NCBI RefSeq assembly: GCF_001816145.1
Contig: NZ_MDZB01000164.1
Location: forward strand, 62,001 to 126,000
Origin: Hymenobacter lapidarius
GTDB lineage: Bacteria > Bacteroidota > Bacteroidia > Cytophagales > Hymenobacteraceae
DNA: 64,000 bases
Direction: 5' to 3'
The notes beneath the pieces were generated by a model. It saw nothing but the letters and a program-made list of their open reading frames with translations, was not told the DNA's origin and made no database searches. Below, one piece after another: positions 53,787-62,035 of the stretch (the first letter of the stretch is position 1; each line of letters starts with the position of its first letter). The position numbers were made by a program, and so were the translations under genes.

Positions 53787-54434
53787 ATGAAGATTCGTAG
53801 CGTCCTGGTCTTTGCTGCTATTGTAAGTGCTGGTTCCGCATCGTCGGGCGCGCATTTGCGTACTAGTGGAATGCCGTCCATTGCCTCTGCCCGTTTCCTT
53901 CCCGGCAACGTAGCGTTAGCTCCCGAGGCTTTATTTTCCACCGCCAAACCTGCCCCTAAGAACGTGTCGTCTCCTTACCACCCCACCAACCTGCGCCGCC
54001 ACTACGAGCAAGCCGCTGCCGACAAAACCGCCGGCGAAAAATTCTACAAACTGCTGGCTGACTACAAAGAGCGCGACGCGCTGGTGCTGGGCTACAAGGG
54101 TGCTGCCGAGGCCATTCGGGCCCGCGATGCGTCCATGTTCAATAAGATGACCTACGTGCAGGACGCCGCCCGCACCTTTGAGCAAGCCGTGAGCCTCGAC
54201 CCGCAAAACCCGGAGATTCGCTTCCTGCGTTTTTCCGTGGAAAGCAACCTGCCCGCCTTCCTGGGCTTGAGCAAACACGTGGACGAGGACAAGGAAATGT
54301 TGCTCAACGCGGCTCTTAAGCACCCCAAGTCCGGGCTGGACCCCGAGGCGTTTCGCACGGTGCGGGACTTTCTGGTGGACCGCGGCCATGTGAGCGACGA
54401 GCAGGCTCAACGTCTGGGCAAGGTAGGGGAGTAG
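53787..54434 (+). CDS. Exported hypothetical protein with TPR-like helix
   Basis: 215 residues from ATG 53787. A signal peptide is likely (MKIRSVLVFAAIVSAGSASS). The mature part is helical with a TPR-like pair (AARTFEQAVSLDPQNPEIRFLRFSVESNLPAFLGL), and an upstream region GYKGAAEAIRARDASMFNKM. It lies in the carotenoid region and similar proteins occur there in related genomes, but no role is known. I do not recognise a family. Confidence 0.65.
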   Translation: MKIRSVLVFAAIVSAGSASSGAHLRTSGMPSIASARFLPGNVALAPEALFSTAKPAPKNVSSPYHPTNLRRHYEQAAADKTAGEKFYKLLADYKERDALVLGYKGAAEAIRARDASMFNKMTYVQDAARTFEQAVSLDPQNPEIRFLRFSVESNLPAFLGLSKHVDEDKEMLLNAALKHPKSGLDPEAFRTVRDFLVDRGHVSDEQAQRLGKVGE

Positions 54435-54680
54435 ATACTTCCTGTCAGGAAGCTAGCCAGTCGCTTTCGAATTATACCCCACATCCAGACACGCTCCTGT
54501 AACCTCGGGTTGCGGTGCGACAGCGCCGGTTACCCAAAACAGCCTTGGCAGGAACAGGTCATCAGGGATTTTGGGTACGGAAAGGTGTTTGGGAATCTGA
54601 ATTGCGGGCTATTTGCGTATTTTCGGCCAGCCGGTCCGCCTTTCGTAACCTTGCGGGCGAGTTGCCGGTTACCTTGGCCT

Positions 54681-55532
54681 ATGCCTAATCTGTCGCTCAG
54701 CGTTCGTATCGACCCCAACTCCGGCTTTTGCTTTGGCGTGATTTACGCCATTCAAATGGCGGAAGACCTCCTCGACGAGCAGGGTTACCTGTACTGTCTG
54801 GGCGATATCGTGCACAACGACGAAGAAGTACAACGCCTGGAAGCCCGCGGCCTGCGCATTATTTGCCACGAACAGCTGGCCGAGCTGCGCGACGAAGCCG
54901 TGCTCATTCGCGCCCACGGCGAGCCCCCGGCCACCTACCAGATGGCCATGGAAAACAACCTGACCCTGATTGATGCCAGCTGCCCGGTGGTGCTCAAGCT
55001 CCAAAACCGCATCAAAACCAGCTACGACAAGCAGGAGAAGATTTTTATTTACGGCAAGCACGGCCACGCCGAGGTGCTGGGCCTGCTGGGCCAGACCAGC
55101 GGCAACGCCGTGGTATTCGAAAGCCTCGACGAGTTGCTAGGCCATGAATTGCCCGAAAATATTACCCTCTACAGCCAGACCACCAAAAGCACCAACAGCT
55201 TTTACAACATTAAAAACCAGCTGGAAGGCCGCGGCTACCAGGTGAATGCCAACGACACAATTTGCCGGCAGGTGAGTAACCGCGACAAAGACCTGCGCCG
55301 CTTCGCCGCCCAGTTCGACCAGATTGTGTTTGTGTCGGGCACCAAAAGCTCCAACGGCAAGGTGCTTTACCAGGTGTGCCTCGAAACCAACCCGCAAACC
55401 CACTTTATTTCCAACGTAGGTGAAATTCAGACCGACTGGTTCAAGCCCGGGCAATCGGTTGGCATCTGCGGGGCCACCAGCACCCCCATGTGGCTGATGG
55501 AGCAGGTGCGCGAGCGGCTGCTAAATTTGTAG
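54681..55532 (+). CDS. ispH: 4-hydroxy-3-methylbut-2-enyl diphosphate reductase
   Basis: 283 residues from ATG 54681. The three cluster cysteines are in SGFCFGV, DASCPVV and GICGATSTP. HN (DIVHNDEEV) and RAHGEP motifs are present. It performs the last step of the MEP pathway, giving IPP and DMAPP through an Fe4S4 centre, and so supplies the carotenoid genes nearby. A cupin and crtW follow 21 bases later and probably share its transcript. Confidence 0.96.
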   Translation: MPNLSLSVRIDPNSGFCFGVIYAIQMAEDLLDEQGYLYCLGDIVHNDEEVQRLEARGLRIICHEQLAELRDEAVLIRAHGEPPATYQMAMENNLTLIDASCPVVLKLQNRIKTSYDKQEKIFIYGKHGHAEVLGLLGQTSGNAVVFESLDELLGHELPENITLYSQTTKSTNSFYNIKNQLEGRGYQVNANDTICRQVSNRDKDLRRFAAQFDQIVFVSGTKSSNGKVLYQVCLETNPQTHFISNVGEIQTDWFKPGQSVGICGATSTPMWLMEQVRERLLNL

Positions 55533-55553
55533 AGCCCACCGAAGCGTGACCCT

Positions 55554-55883
55554 ATGTACATAACAGACTTGCCGTTTGGCGTAACCAACTGGTCGGAAGT
55601 TGCGGGCCAGGAACACGTGGGTACCACGGGCGTTGCCACCTGGCGCACCCGGCAGTTCGGGACGGTGCGTGTGCGCATGGTGGACTACAGCCCCAACTAC
55701 CTGGCCGACCATTGGTGCCAAAAGGGCCATTTCCTGCTGGTACTAAACGGGGAGCTGACCACCGAGCTGGCCGATGGCCGGGAGTTTCTGCTCACTGCCG
55801 GCATGAGCTACCAAGTGGCCGACGGGGCCGAAGCCCACCGCAGCAGCACGGCCCACGGCGCCACCCTTTTTATTGTTGATTGA
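55554..55883 (+). CDS. DHCW-motif cupin-fold protein
   Basis: 109 residues, a small cupin with YLADHWCQKGHFLLVLNGEL, the motif after which the group is named, and the sequence GMSYQVADGAEAHRSSTAHG. The ligand is unknown. The stop TGA overlaps the crtW ATG by one base, so the protein is made with it; a link to isoprenoid or carotenoid control is inferred only. Confidence 0.82.
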   Translation: MYITDLPFGVTNWSEVAGQEHVGTTGVATWRTRQFGTVRVRMVDYSPNYLADHWCQKGHFLLVLNGELTTELADGREFLLTAGMSYQVADGAEAHRSSTAHGATLFIVD

Positions 55884-56620
55884 TGACAACTGCCACCCAT
55901 TCTTCTGCCGCCACCCTGCCGCGCCGCGTGGCACCCGCGCCGCTGGGGCGCAAGGGAGTGGCCGTAGCCGCGGCCGTGTTTGCCGGGTGGGCCGGCCTGC
56001 TTACTTTTTCACTGGCCTTCTACGAGCCCAACTGGCGTAGCCCGGTGCCCTACCTGCTGGTACTGGTGCAGGCCCACCTCTACACCGGCCTGTTCATCAC
56101 GGCGCACGATGCCATGCACGGCCTGGTGAGCGCCAATAAGCGCATTAACAACACGATTGGGACGATTGCCGCCGGCCTGTTTGCTTACAACTGGTTTCCC
56201 GGGCAGCTGCCCATGCACCACGCTCACCACCGCCACGTAGGCACCCAGGACGACCCCGATTTTCACGACGGCAAGCACCCCGGGTTCCTGCCCTGGTTCC
56301 TGCGCTTCGCCTGGAACTACGTGACGTGGTGGCAGATTGCCCTGATGGCCATTACCTACAACGTGCTGAAAATCTGGTTTCCGCAGGCCAATGTTATTGC
56401 TTTCTGGATGGTGCCGGCATTGCTGGCTACTTTTCAGCTGTTTTTTTTCGGTACTTACCTGCCGCATCGCGGCGAGCACGCCCCCGACAATATGCACCGG
56501 TCACGCAGCCAGTTCCGGCACCACCTGTGGGCCTTTGTGAGCTGCTACTTTTTCGGCTACCACTACGAGCACCACGACCAGCCGTATCTGCCGTGGTGGC
56601 GGCTCTGGCAGGCCAAGTAG
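55883..56620 (+). CDS. crtW: Beta-carotene ketolase (fatty acid desaturase superfamily)
   Basis: 245 residues from ATG 55883. Four membrane helices and the desaturase-type His boxes HDAMHG, HHAHHRHVG, LPHRGEH and HYEHHDQP are typical of CrtW/Bkt-type ketolases. It would add 4-keto groups to beta-rings and, with CrtZ, could yield astaxanthin-like pigments. Translation is coupled to the cupin. A strong terminator follows. A general fatty acid desaturase is the alternative, but the spacing favours ketolase. Confidence 0.85.
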   Translation: MTTATHSSAATLPRRVAPAPLGRKGVAVAAAVFAGWAGLLTFSLAFYEPNWRSPVPYLLVLVQAHLYTGLFITAHDAMHGLVSANKRINNTIGTIAAGLFAYNWFPGQLPMHHAHHRHVGTQDDPDFHDGKHPGFLPWFLRFAWNYVTWWQIALMAITYNVLKIWFPQANVIAFWMVPALLATFQLFFFGTYLPHRGEHAPDNMHRSRSQFRHHLWAFVSCYFFGYHYEHHDQPYLPWWRLWQAK

Positions 56621-56715
56621 CTGTGGTTGCGCGCCGGTATGATATTGCAAAGGCACGGTTAGTGGCAGTGCATTCGCAATTTGCAACCAGCCTTGTTAAA
56701 CAAGGTAAAAGTTAA

Positions 56716-56765
56716 ATAAGGTAAAAAGCCCCGGCACTGCGAAGTGTCGGGGCTTTTTACCTTAT
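56716..56765. terminator. Bidirectional terminator after crtW
   Basis: Arms 56716-56738 and 56743-56765 match at 22 of 23 bases, with core AAAAAGCCCCG and a T5 tract on either side. It separates crtW from the convergent HMA gene. Confidence 0.9.
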
Positions 56766-56822
56766 GGAGCGGCGCTACGAAAAGCACGAGTCGTGCTACG
56801 TTCCACCCGCATAGGAGATAAA

Positions 56823-57206
56823 CTAGTGCACTGCGTTCGTTTTTTTGCAGCAATCGGGGAGGCGGTTGTAGGCCCGCGCGTCGGCTGGTTTCTGGTCGGC
56901 GTCGTAGCCGGTTTTCTGCACGGCGGTGCTCAGGGCATCGGGGGTGGTTTTGTCGGCGCGGTAGGTCACGGTGAGGACTTGGCTTGGCACGTCCAATACC
57001 GCGCTTTGCACGCCCTTCTCGTAGGCTAGGCTCTTTTCGAGGCGGGTTTTGCACATGTCGCATACAGCCGACGTCTTGAACTGGGCCGTGGCTACGCCGG
57101 TAGCTGCGGGGCTGGCCGATGCCTGCTTGGCCGGGGCCGATTGGGCCTGGGCATTGGATGAGAAACCGAGGGCCGCAAACAGCGGGAGCAAAAGGAAGAA
57201 TTTCAT
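56823..57206 (-). CDS. Exported heavy-metal-associated (HMA) domain protein
   Basis: 127 residues from ATG 57206 (ATG 57248 is less likely). A signal peptide (MKFFLLLPLFAALGFSSNAQA) and a 25-residue linker precede the HMA fold. The metal site is CDMC near residue 50, followed by the typical KGVQSAVLDVPSQVLTVTY and a tail CCKK. It should bind copper or another soft metal in the periplasm. It is downstream of the TonB receptor and the HYC_CC_PP protein. Confidence 0.85.
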   Translation of the reverse strand: MKFFLLLPLFAALGFSSNAQAQSAPAKQASASPAATGVATAQFKTSAVCDMCKTRLEKSLAYEKGVQSAVLDVPSQVLTVTYRADKTTPDALSTAVQKTGYDADQKPADARAYNRLPDCCKKTNAVH

Positions 57207-57290
57207 AAGAAGCAGGAGAATGAATGCTGGTTGGAATGATGATAACAAAAGTGCTGCCGGAATAAGTCGGCTAAGGGAAATCAGTCGAAA

Positions 57291-59648
57291 TTATTCGATT
57301 TTGTAGCGCACTCCCAGGTAGGTGAGGCGGCCATAGACGGGGCCCCACACCATGGCGGCATCGAAATTGGGGCCGAACGGGTTGGCGGCGCCATCAATAG
57401 GGTTGGCCTGGCGGTAATCGGTCAGGTTCTCCACGCCGGCGTACAGCACCAGGCGCTTGAACGCCCGCGTGACCTGGGCATTGAGCAAGGCGTAGCGGGG
57501 CGCCACTTCCGGCACGTATTCCTGGCCCGAGCCGTGCGCGTGCATGCTCTGAATGGGCGACAAGGGCCGCTGGCCATACCACTGCACCGTGGCGTCGCCG
57601 CGCCATTTGTCGAAAGCGCTGGCGTAGGCCACGTTCAGGAAGGCCCGGTGCGTGGGCGTGAGAGGCTTGGGCAGCAGCACGCCATCATAGGTGGTGCGCA
57701 CGTCGAGGTACTTGTAGGCACCTTTCACACCCAGCCCTTTCAGGGGCTCAACCTGCAGCTCGCCCTGCAAGCTGCGAGCAAACGAGCGGCCGCCGGGCAG
57801 CAGGTTGTTGATGATGATGGCGCGCGGGGCGGTGTACATGTCGGCCACTACCTGGTTGTCGAATTCCGTGTGGTAGTAATCGGCCACGAACGTGGCGGGC
57901 CGGCCCAGCACCGTGAAGTACTGCGTGGCGCTGCCCCCCAAGTTCCAGGCCCGCTCCGGCCGCAGGCTGTTGCCGATGATGAACTGGCGGGCGCTGGCCA
58001 GCACGGCGGCGTTGTCGGCAATGGGGTTGGCCACCCGGAAGCCGCGCCCGGCTGCTGCCCGCAGCACGGTGTTTTTGGCGGCGTCGTACTTCAGGTTGAG
58101 GCGGGGCGTCACCTGCCAGCCGTAGAGGTTGTGGCGGTCGGTGCGCAGGCCGGCCACTACCGTCAGGTTGCGGCTGTTTTGGTAGGTGTATTCGGCAAAG
58201 GCGCCGGGCACCAGCTCGCGGCGGTTGCGGTGCTCGCGGTTGTGGCGCTCTTCCAGCGTTTCGGTGCTGTAGACGTACCCATCCTGAAAAATCTCCCGGT
58301 AGTCATCGTACAAAAAGCTGAGGCCGGCCCGGTACACGTGGGCGGTATTGCCCAGCACGCTTTGGAAGAGCAGCGTGCCCTGGCCGGTTTGCTGGGTGCC
58401 GTCGTAGGTGCGCGGCCCGCTGGCGGGAGCCGGCGAGTAAGCCGGACTATACGCCGAGGTAAACCGGTGGTCGGTGCCACTCAGTAACAGCCCCAAGCTC
58501 TGAAACGGCCGCGATGGCCAAGTGAACGACGTTTTGGCGTACCCAGTGTAGCGCGTGGTGGCCTGCGTGGTGCCATAATGTCGTAGGAAAGCCTCCGGGC
58601 CAGTGTCGCGGAAGCCCAGCTGCCCGCCCTGACGGGTTTCGCGCAGGGCGCCCAGGCCCACCTCACTCACCAGGCCCTTGCCGGAAAGATACTTCCACTT
58701 GTTGAGGGCGTTGAACTGCGTTGCCAGCGGCAAATCCAGTAACCGGTCGTTGTTGCGGTCCACCCGGTTGCCCAGGTAGTCGGTGTGCAGCAGCAGCACG
58801 GTGCTCCACTTAGGGTTGATGCGAACCGAGCTGTTCAGGTTGATGTCGAATTTGCCCAGGTCGTTGCCGTACATGTTGAACAGCAGCTGGTCGGTTTTAT
58901 CGGACTCCTTCAACTTCACGTTCACCTGCCCCGAAATCGCCTCGTAGCCGTTCACCACCGAGCCCGTGCCTTTGATAATTTCAATGCTCTCAATCCAGGG
59001 GCCGGCCAGGTAGCCGAGGCGGTAGGGCGCCGCCAGCCCGCGCAGGGCCGGCTGGTTGTCCACCGTCAGCAGCGAATAGCTGCCATCAAGGCCCAGCAGC
59101 TGAATTTGCTTGGCCCCGGACACGGCGTCTGATGTGGTGACTTCCACCGAAGCGTTGGTTTCGAAGCTTTCGGCCAGGTTGCAACAGGCGGATTTGGTCA
59201 GGTCGCGGGCCGAAATCACCTGCACGTTGGCCGGGGTGATGGACGAGTAGGAGGGGGCCCGCTCGGTCACCGTGACTTCGCCCAGCTCCTGGCCGGCGCG
59301 CAGGGCCACGCGCAGGTACGGCGCCTCGGTACTTGGCACCACCACCGTATCGGGCCGATACCCCAAGGCCTGCACTACCAGGCGCGAAGCCGCCCGGGCC
59401 GGACGAGTGAGCTTGAACCGCCCGGCCTCGTCCGAAACCGCCGTGATGACGGGTGCGTTGGCGTCGGCGGCGTCCAGCAGCCAGCGCACTATGGCACCGG
59501 GTAGGGGAGTGGCTTTGCCGGCTTCGGTCACCTCGCCCCGCACCGGGGTAATGGTAGAGGACTGCGCCAGGGCCCGGCCAGCGGGCAGCCACACCAAAGG
59601 AAATGCAACAAGTGCAAACAGGGGAATCCCCCTGCGAATGGGTATCAT
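57291..59648 (-). CDS. TonB-dependent receptor, probable metal (copper) transporter
   Basis: 785 residues with a signal peptide (to about residue 29). A carboxypeptidase-like domain (about 35-115; GEVTEAGKATPLPGAIV) precedes the plug (about 120-230) with KSACCNLAESFETNASVEV and IEIIKGTGSVVNGYEAISGQVNV, and a 22-strand barrel ends in Phe/Tyr-rich strands (LTYLGVRYKIE). The CC in the plug and the neighbours (HMA protein, HYC_CC_PP protein) point to copper, but this is inference. It takes up substrate across the outer membrane with TonB energy. Confidence 0.9.
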   Translation of the reverse strand: MIPIRRGIPLFALVAFPLVWLPAGRALAQSSTITPVRGEVTEAGKATPLPGAIVRWLLDAADANAPVITAVSDEAGRFKLTRPARAASRLVVQALGYRPDTVVVPSTEAPYLRVALRAGQELGEVTVTERAPSYSSITPANVQVISARDLTKSACCNLAESFETNASVEVTTSDAVSGAKQIQLLGLDGSYSLLTVDNQPALRGLAAPYRLGYLAGPWIESIEIIKGTGSVVNGYEAISGQVNVKLKESDKTDQLLFNMYGNDLGKFDINLNSSVRINPKWSTVLLLHTDYLGNRVDRNNDRLLDLPLATQFNALNKWKYLSGKGLVSEVGLGALRETRQGGQLGFRDTGPEAFLRHYGTTQATTRYTGYAKTSFTWPSRPFQSLGLLLSGTDHRFTSAYSPAYSPAPASGPRTYDGTQQTGQGTLLFQSVLGNTAHVYRAGLSFLYDDYREIFQDGYVYSTETLEERHNREHRNRRELVPGAFAEYTYQNSRNLTVVAGLRTDRHNLYGWQVTPRLNLKYDAAKNTVLRAAAGRGFRVANPIADNAAVLASARQFIIGNSLRPERAWNLGGSATQYFTVLGRPATFVADYYHTEFDNQVVADMYTAPRAIIINNLLPGGRSFARSLQGELQVEPLKGLGVKGAYKYLDVRTTYDGVLLPKPLTPTHRAFLNVAYASAFDKWRGDATVQWYGQRPLSPIQSMHAHGSGQEYVPEVAPRYALLNAQVTRAFKRLVLYAGVENLTDYRQANPIDGAANPFGPNFDAAMVWGPVYGRLTYLGVRYKIE

Positions 59649-59751
59649 AATAGCTGATGCTTAAGGTTATCTGAAAATACGGCTATCCCGCGGCTTACGC
59701 CACGACTAGCCGGAGTGCTGCCTGGGCGGCACCGCGTATGCTCAGAAAACC

Positions 59752-60201
59752 CTAAACGAGTAGCGTGCAGACCAGGGCCAAGAGCCCGCGCCCGCCTAGG
59801 GGAGGCGGCGAGGAATCTGCCGCGAACCAGCGTGGGATGCCTGATTCGGGGTTCGGCACCAAAACCCCCGTAGGCCAGGTAGGTCCCAGCGCTGGCAGCA
59901 CCGCCGGTAGCGGAGCTGGTAAGAGTACTTTGGCTGCAAGCCCGTGGGCCGGGGTGGTGAGCTTGTGCAGGTGGCTGCTGAAATCGCAGCAGGCATCCTG
60001 GGGAATGGGCACCGCCGCGGCTCTTTCTAACGCCTCGCATTCCACGAGACGCGCTGCCTTGCCCAGCACCGATACGTCGATGGTGCTATTGCCACTCATG
60101 CGGCAGGTTTGCCGCTGCACCGACAAGCCCACCGAAGCAGTGAGCACCAGCAGGGCCAGGGCCAAGCTGACGAAGCGACGGAACAAAGAGTGGTGTGGCA
60201 T
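59752..60201 (-). CDS. HYC_CC_PP family exported protein
   Basis: 149 residues from ATG 60201. The family is named for an HYC, a CC and a PP motif. Here the first reads RQTC, the CC is in ACCDFSSH, and PPPL ends the protein. A signal/anchor helix (FVSLALALLVLTASVGLSV) starts it. Members stand beside TonB receptors and HMA proteins and are thought to act in metal handling; nothing is proven. It heads the TonB/HMA genes (104-base gap to the TonB gene). Confidence 0.82.
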   Translation of the reverse strand: MPHHSLFRRFVSLALALLVLTASVGLSVQRQTCRMSGNSTIDVSVLGKAARLVECEALERAAAVPIPQDACCDFSSHLHKLTTPAHGLAAKVLLPAPLPAVLPALGPTWPTGVLVPNPESGIPRWFAADSSPPPLGGRGLLALVCTLLV

Positions 60202-60209
60202 TGCAGGCG

Positions 60210-60217
60210 CAAAGGTA
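60210..60217 (-). promoter_or_regulatory. Putative -7 box of the metal module
   Basis: On the minus strand a perfect TACCTTTG (60217-60210) ends 9 bases before the ATG. There is no TTG at the usual distance, so regulation by an activator or another sigma factor is possible, and the transcript would be nearly leaderless. Confidence 0.35.
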
Positions 60218-60427
60218 CAGCCGACGGGCGGAGAGGAGGAAATAGGATTGAGTCCGGGAGGTGCACAATCCAGCTCTGGTCCGTCGAGCGCTGCCGTCCG
60301 GAGCAAGCCGCAGGCAGGGCCGCCACAAGTGCAAAAACTCACCGAGTAGCAAGGTGACAGACCCAGCGACTGCCCGATGGACGTCCAAAAACCCCCTTAC
60401 AATGCAAATGAAGACCTATTCTGTTTT

Positions 60428-60452
60428 GTGGTAGGAAATGGTAAATTGTGGT
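60428..60452 (+). promoter_or_regulatory. MraZ operator, three direct repeats
   Basis: GTGGT (60428), ATGGT (60438) and GTGGT (60448) recur with an exact 10-base period, the spacing of the GTGGG-type boxes bound by MraZ in other bacteria. The last box touches the -33 element, so binding would block the polymerase. Confidence 0.65.
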
Positions 60453-60481
60453 TGGTTTCCGAACGGCTTCCCGTACATTTG
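60452..60481 (+). promoter_or_regulatory. Sigma-A promoter of the mraZ operon
   Basis: TTG (60452-60454), 19 bases, then TACATTTG (60474-60481), both perfect for the Bacteroidota consensus. The ATG of mraZ is 38 bases on. Confidence 0.75.
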
Positions 60482-60518
60482 CTAATACCGTCCGCTTTCC
60501 TTCGGGCGACCACTGCCC

Positions 60519-60992
60519 ATGAACCTGTTGTCCGGCGAATACGAATGCAAGCTTGACCCCAAGGGGCGGCTGGTGCTGCCGGCCAAGGTGAAAGGCAACC
60601 TGCCCGAGCAATCCGGCAACCAGCTTGTGCTGGTTCGCGGCTTTGAGCCGTGTCTGGTGCTTTACCCCCGGGTTGCCTGGCGCGTTATCCACGAGAAGGT
60701 GATGGCCCTGGATGAGTTCAACGAAGAATACCGCCAGTTCCAGCGGAATTTCTTCCGGGGCATGACTGAAGTAGAGCTTGATGCCATCAATCGTTTCATG
60801 CTACCTCGCAGCATGTTGCGCTACGCCGGCATCGAGAAAGAAGCCATTATTGTGGGCCTGGGCAACCGCTGCGAAATCTGGGACCCCAGCCGCTACGATG
60901 AGTTTCTCATCAAGGACCAGCAGCGCTTTAGTAAGTTGGCGCAGAAGTTTTTATCGGTTGAAACGCCGCCGCCCGGTGGCCCCCTTGCGTGA
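60519..60992 (+). CDS. mraZ: Transcriptional regulator MraZ
   Basis: 157 residues, two AbrB-like folds: MNLLSGEYECKLDPKGRLVLPAKVK at the start (DxxxR motif Asp13-Arg16-type) and NRFMLPRSMLRYAGIEKEAIIVGLGNRCEIW in the second half. MraZ binds repeats in front of its own operon and represses it. Such repeats are seen at 60428-60452. The stop overlaps rsmH (GTGA). Confidence 0.95.
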   Translation: MNLLSGEYECKLDPKGRLVLPAKVKGNLPEQSGNQLVLVRGFEPCLVLYPRVAWRVIHEKVMALDEFNEEYRQFQRNFFRGMTEVELDAINRFMLPRSMLRYAGIEKEAIIVGLGNRCEIWDPSRYDEFLIKDQQRFSKLAQKFLSVETPPPGGPLA

Positions 60993-61915
60993 GCGACTAC
61001 ACCAACGATACCGCCTACCACCGCCCGGTGATGCTGGCCCAGTGCCTAGCCGCTCTCGACCTCAAGCCCGGGGGCCGCTACGTCGACGTCACTTTTGGTG
61101 GGGGAGGGCATTCCGCCCGCATCCTCGAAATGCTTACCACCGGCCACCTCTACAGCTTTGACCAGGATGCCGACGCGGAAGCCGAGGCAGAAAAGTTAAC
61201 CAAGCCGCAATTCACATTTGTTAAGGCCAATTTTCGGGATTTATTTGCTGAATTACAGAGTCTTGTCGCGTTGCCCGTTGATGGCCTGTTGGCTGACTTA
61301 GGCGTTAGCTCCCACCAGTTCGACACGCCCGAGCGGGGCTTTTCTACCCGTTTCGACGGGCCCTTGGACATGCGCATGGACCCCGATGGGCCCCTGACGG
61401 CCGCCGACATTCTTAACGATTACAAGGAAGCCGACCTGCACCGCATCTTCGGCATGTACGGCGAGGTGACCAACGCCCGCACCCTGGCCCAGACTGTGGG
61501 CGCTGCTCGCCGGGGCCGCCGCCTCGAAACCATTGCCGAGCTCAAGCAGGCCATTCAGCCCTGCACGCCCCGCGGCAAGGAAAACAAGTACCTGGCCCAG
61601 GTTTTCCAGGCCCTGCGCATTGAGGTGAACCAGGAAATGCAGGCCCTGCAGGAAATGCTGCTGCAAACGGCCGACGTGCTGCGGCCCGGTGGGCGGCTGG
61701 TGGTGCTCAGCTACCACTCCCTGGAAGACCGGCTGGTCAAGAATTTTATTGGGAAGGGGAAGTTTTTTGGAAACGTCGATAAAGACTTCTTTGGCAATGA
61801 AAGCAAGCCTTTTGAGGCCGTGAACCGCAAGCCCGAAGAAGCTGACCCCGACGAAGTCGCGCTGAACAGCCGCGCCCGAAGTGCTAAATTGCGTGTTGCG
61901 ATTCGAAACGAGTGA
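60989..61915 (+). CDS. rsmH: 16S rRNA (cytosine1402-N4)-methyltransferase RsmH
   Basis: 308 residues from GTG 60989. SAM site YVDVTFGGGGHSARILE (residues about 31-48), DGLLADLGVSSHQFDTPERGFS and the late LVVLSYHSLEDRLVKNF are diagnostic. The domain between, RIFGMYGEVTNARTLAQ, is the helical insert. It methylates C1402 of 16S rRNA. Second gene of the dcw operon, overlapping mraZ by four bases. Confidence 0.96.
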   Translation: MSDYTNDTAYHRPVMLAQCLAALDLKPGGRYVDVTFGGGGHSARILEMLTTGHLYSFDQDADAEAEAEKLTKPQFTFVKANFRDLFAELQSLVALPVDGLLADLGVSSHQFDTPERGFSTRFDGPLDMRMDPDGPLTAADILNDYKEADLHRIFGMYGEVTNARTLAQTVGAARRGRRLETIAELKQAIQPCTPRGKENKYLAQVFQALRIEVNQEMQALQEMLLQTADVLRPGGRLVVLSYHSLEDRLVKNFIGKGKFFGNVDKDFFGNESKPFEAVNRKPEEADPDEVALNSRARSAKLRVAIRNE

Positions 61916-62035
61916 ACATTTTCCGGCGGCGCTTGGGCTGGTTTACGCCCGCGCTCCAGCCGTTGATTTTTCTGCGTCCAACTTCGCCAAACGCTTTCCC
62001 AAGTACGTGTAACAGCCTTTTCTGAGCAGCAGCCC

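Larger units (their letters stand above)
60202..60518. other. Divergent control region of metal module and dcw cluster
   Basis: No gene is supported in these 317 bases. They hold the leftward -7 box (60210-60217), and the rightward MraZ operator and promoter (60428-60481) listed separately. Confidence 0.6.

Noticed and set aside
55880..55882. TTG as start of crtW
   Set aside because: The ATG directly after it (55883) is preferred; it overlaps the cupin stop by one base.
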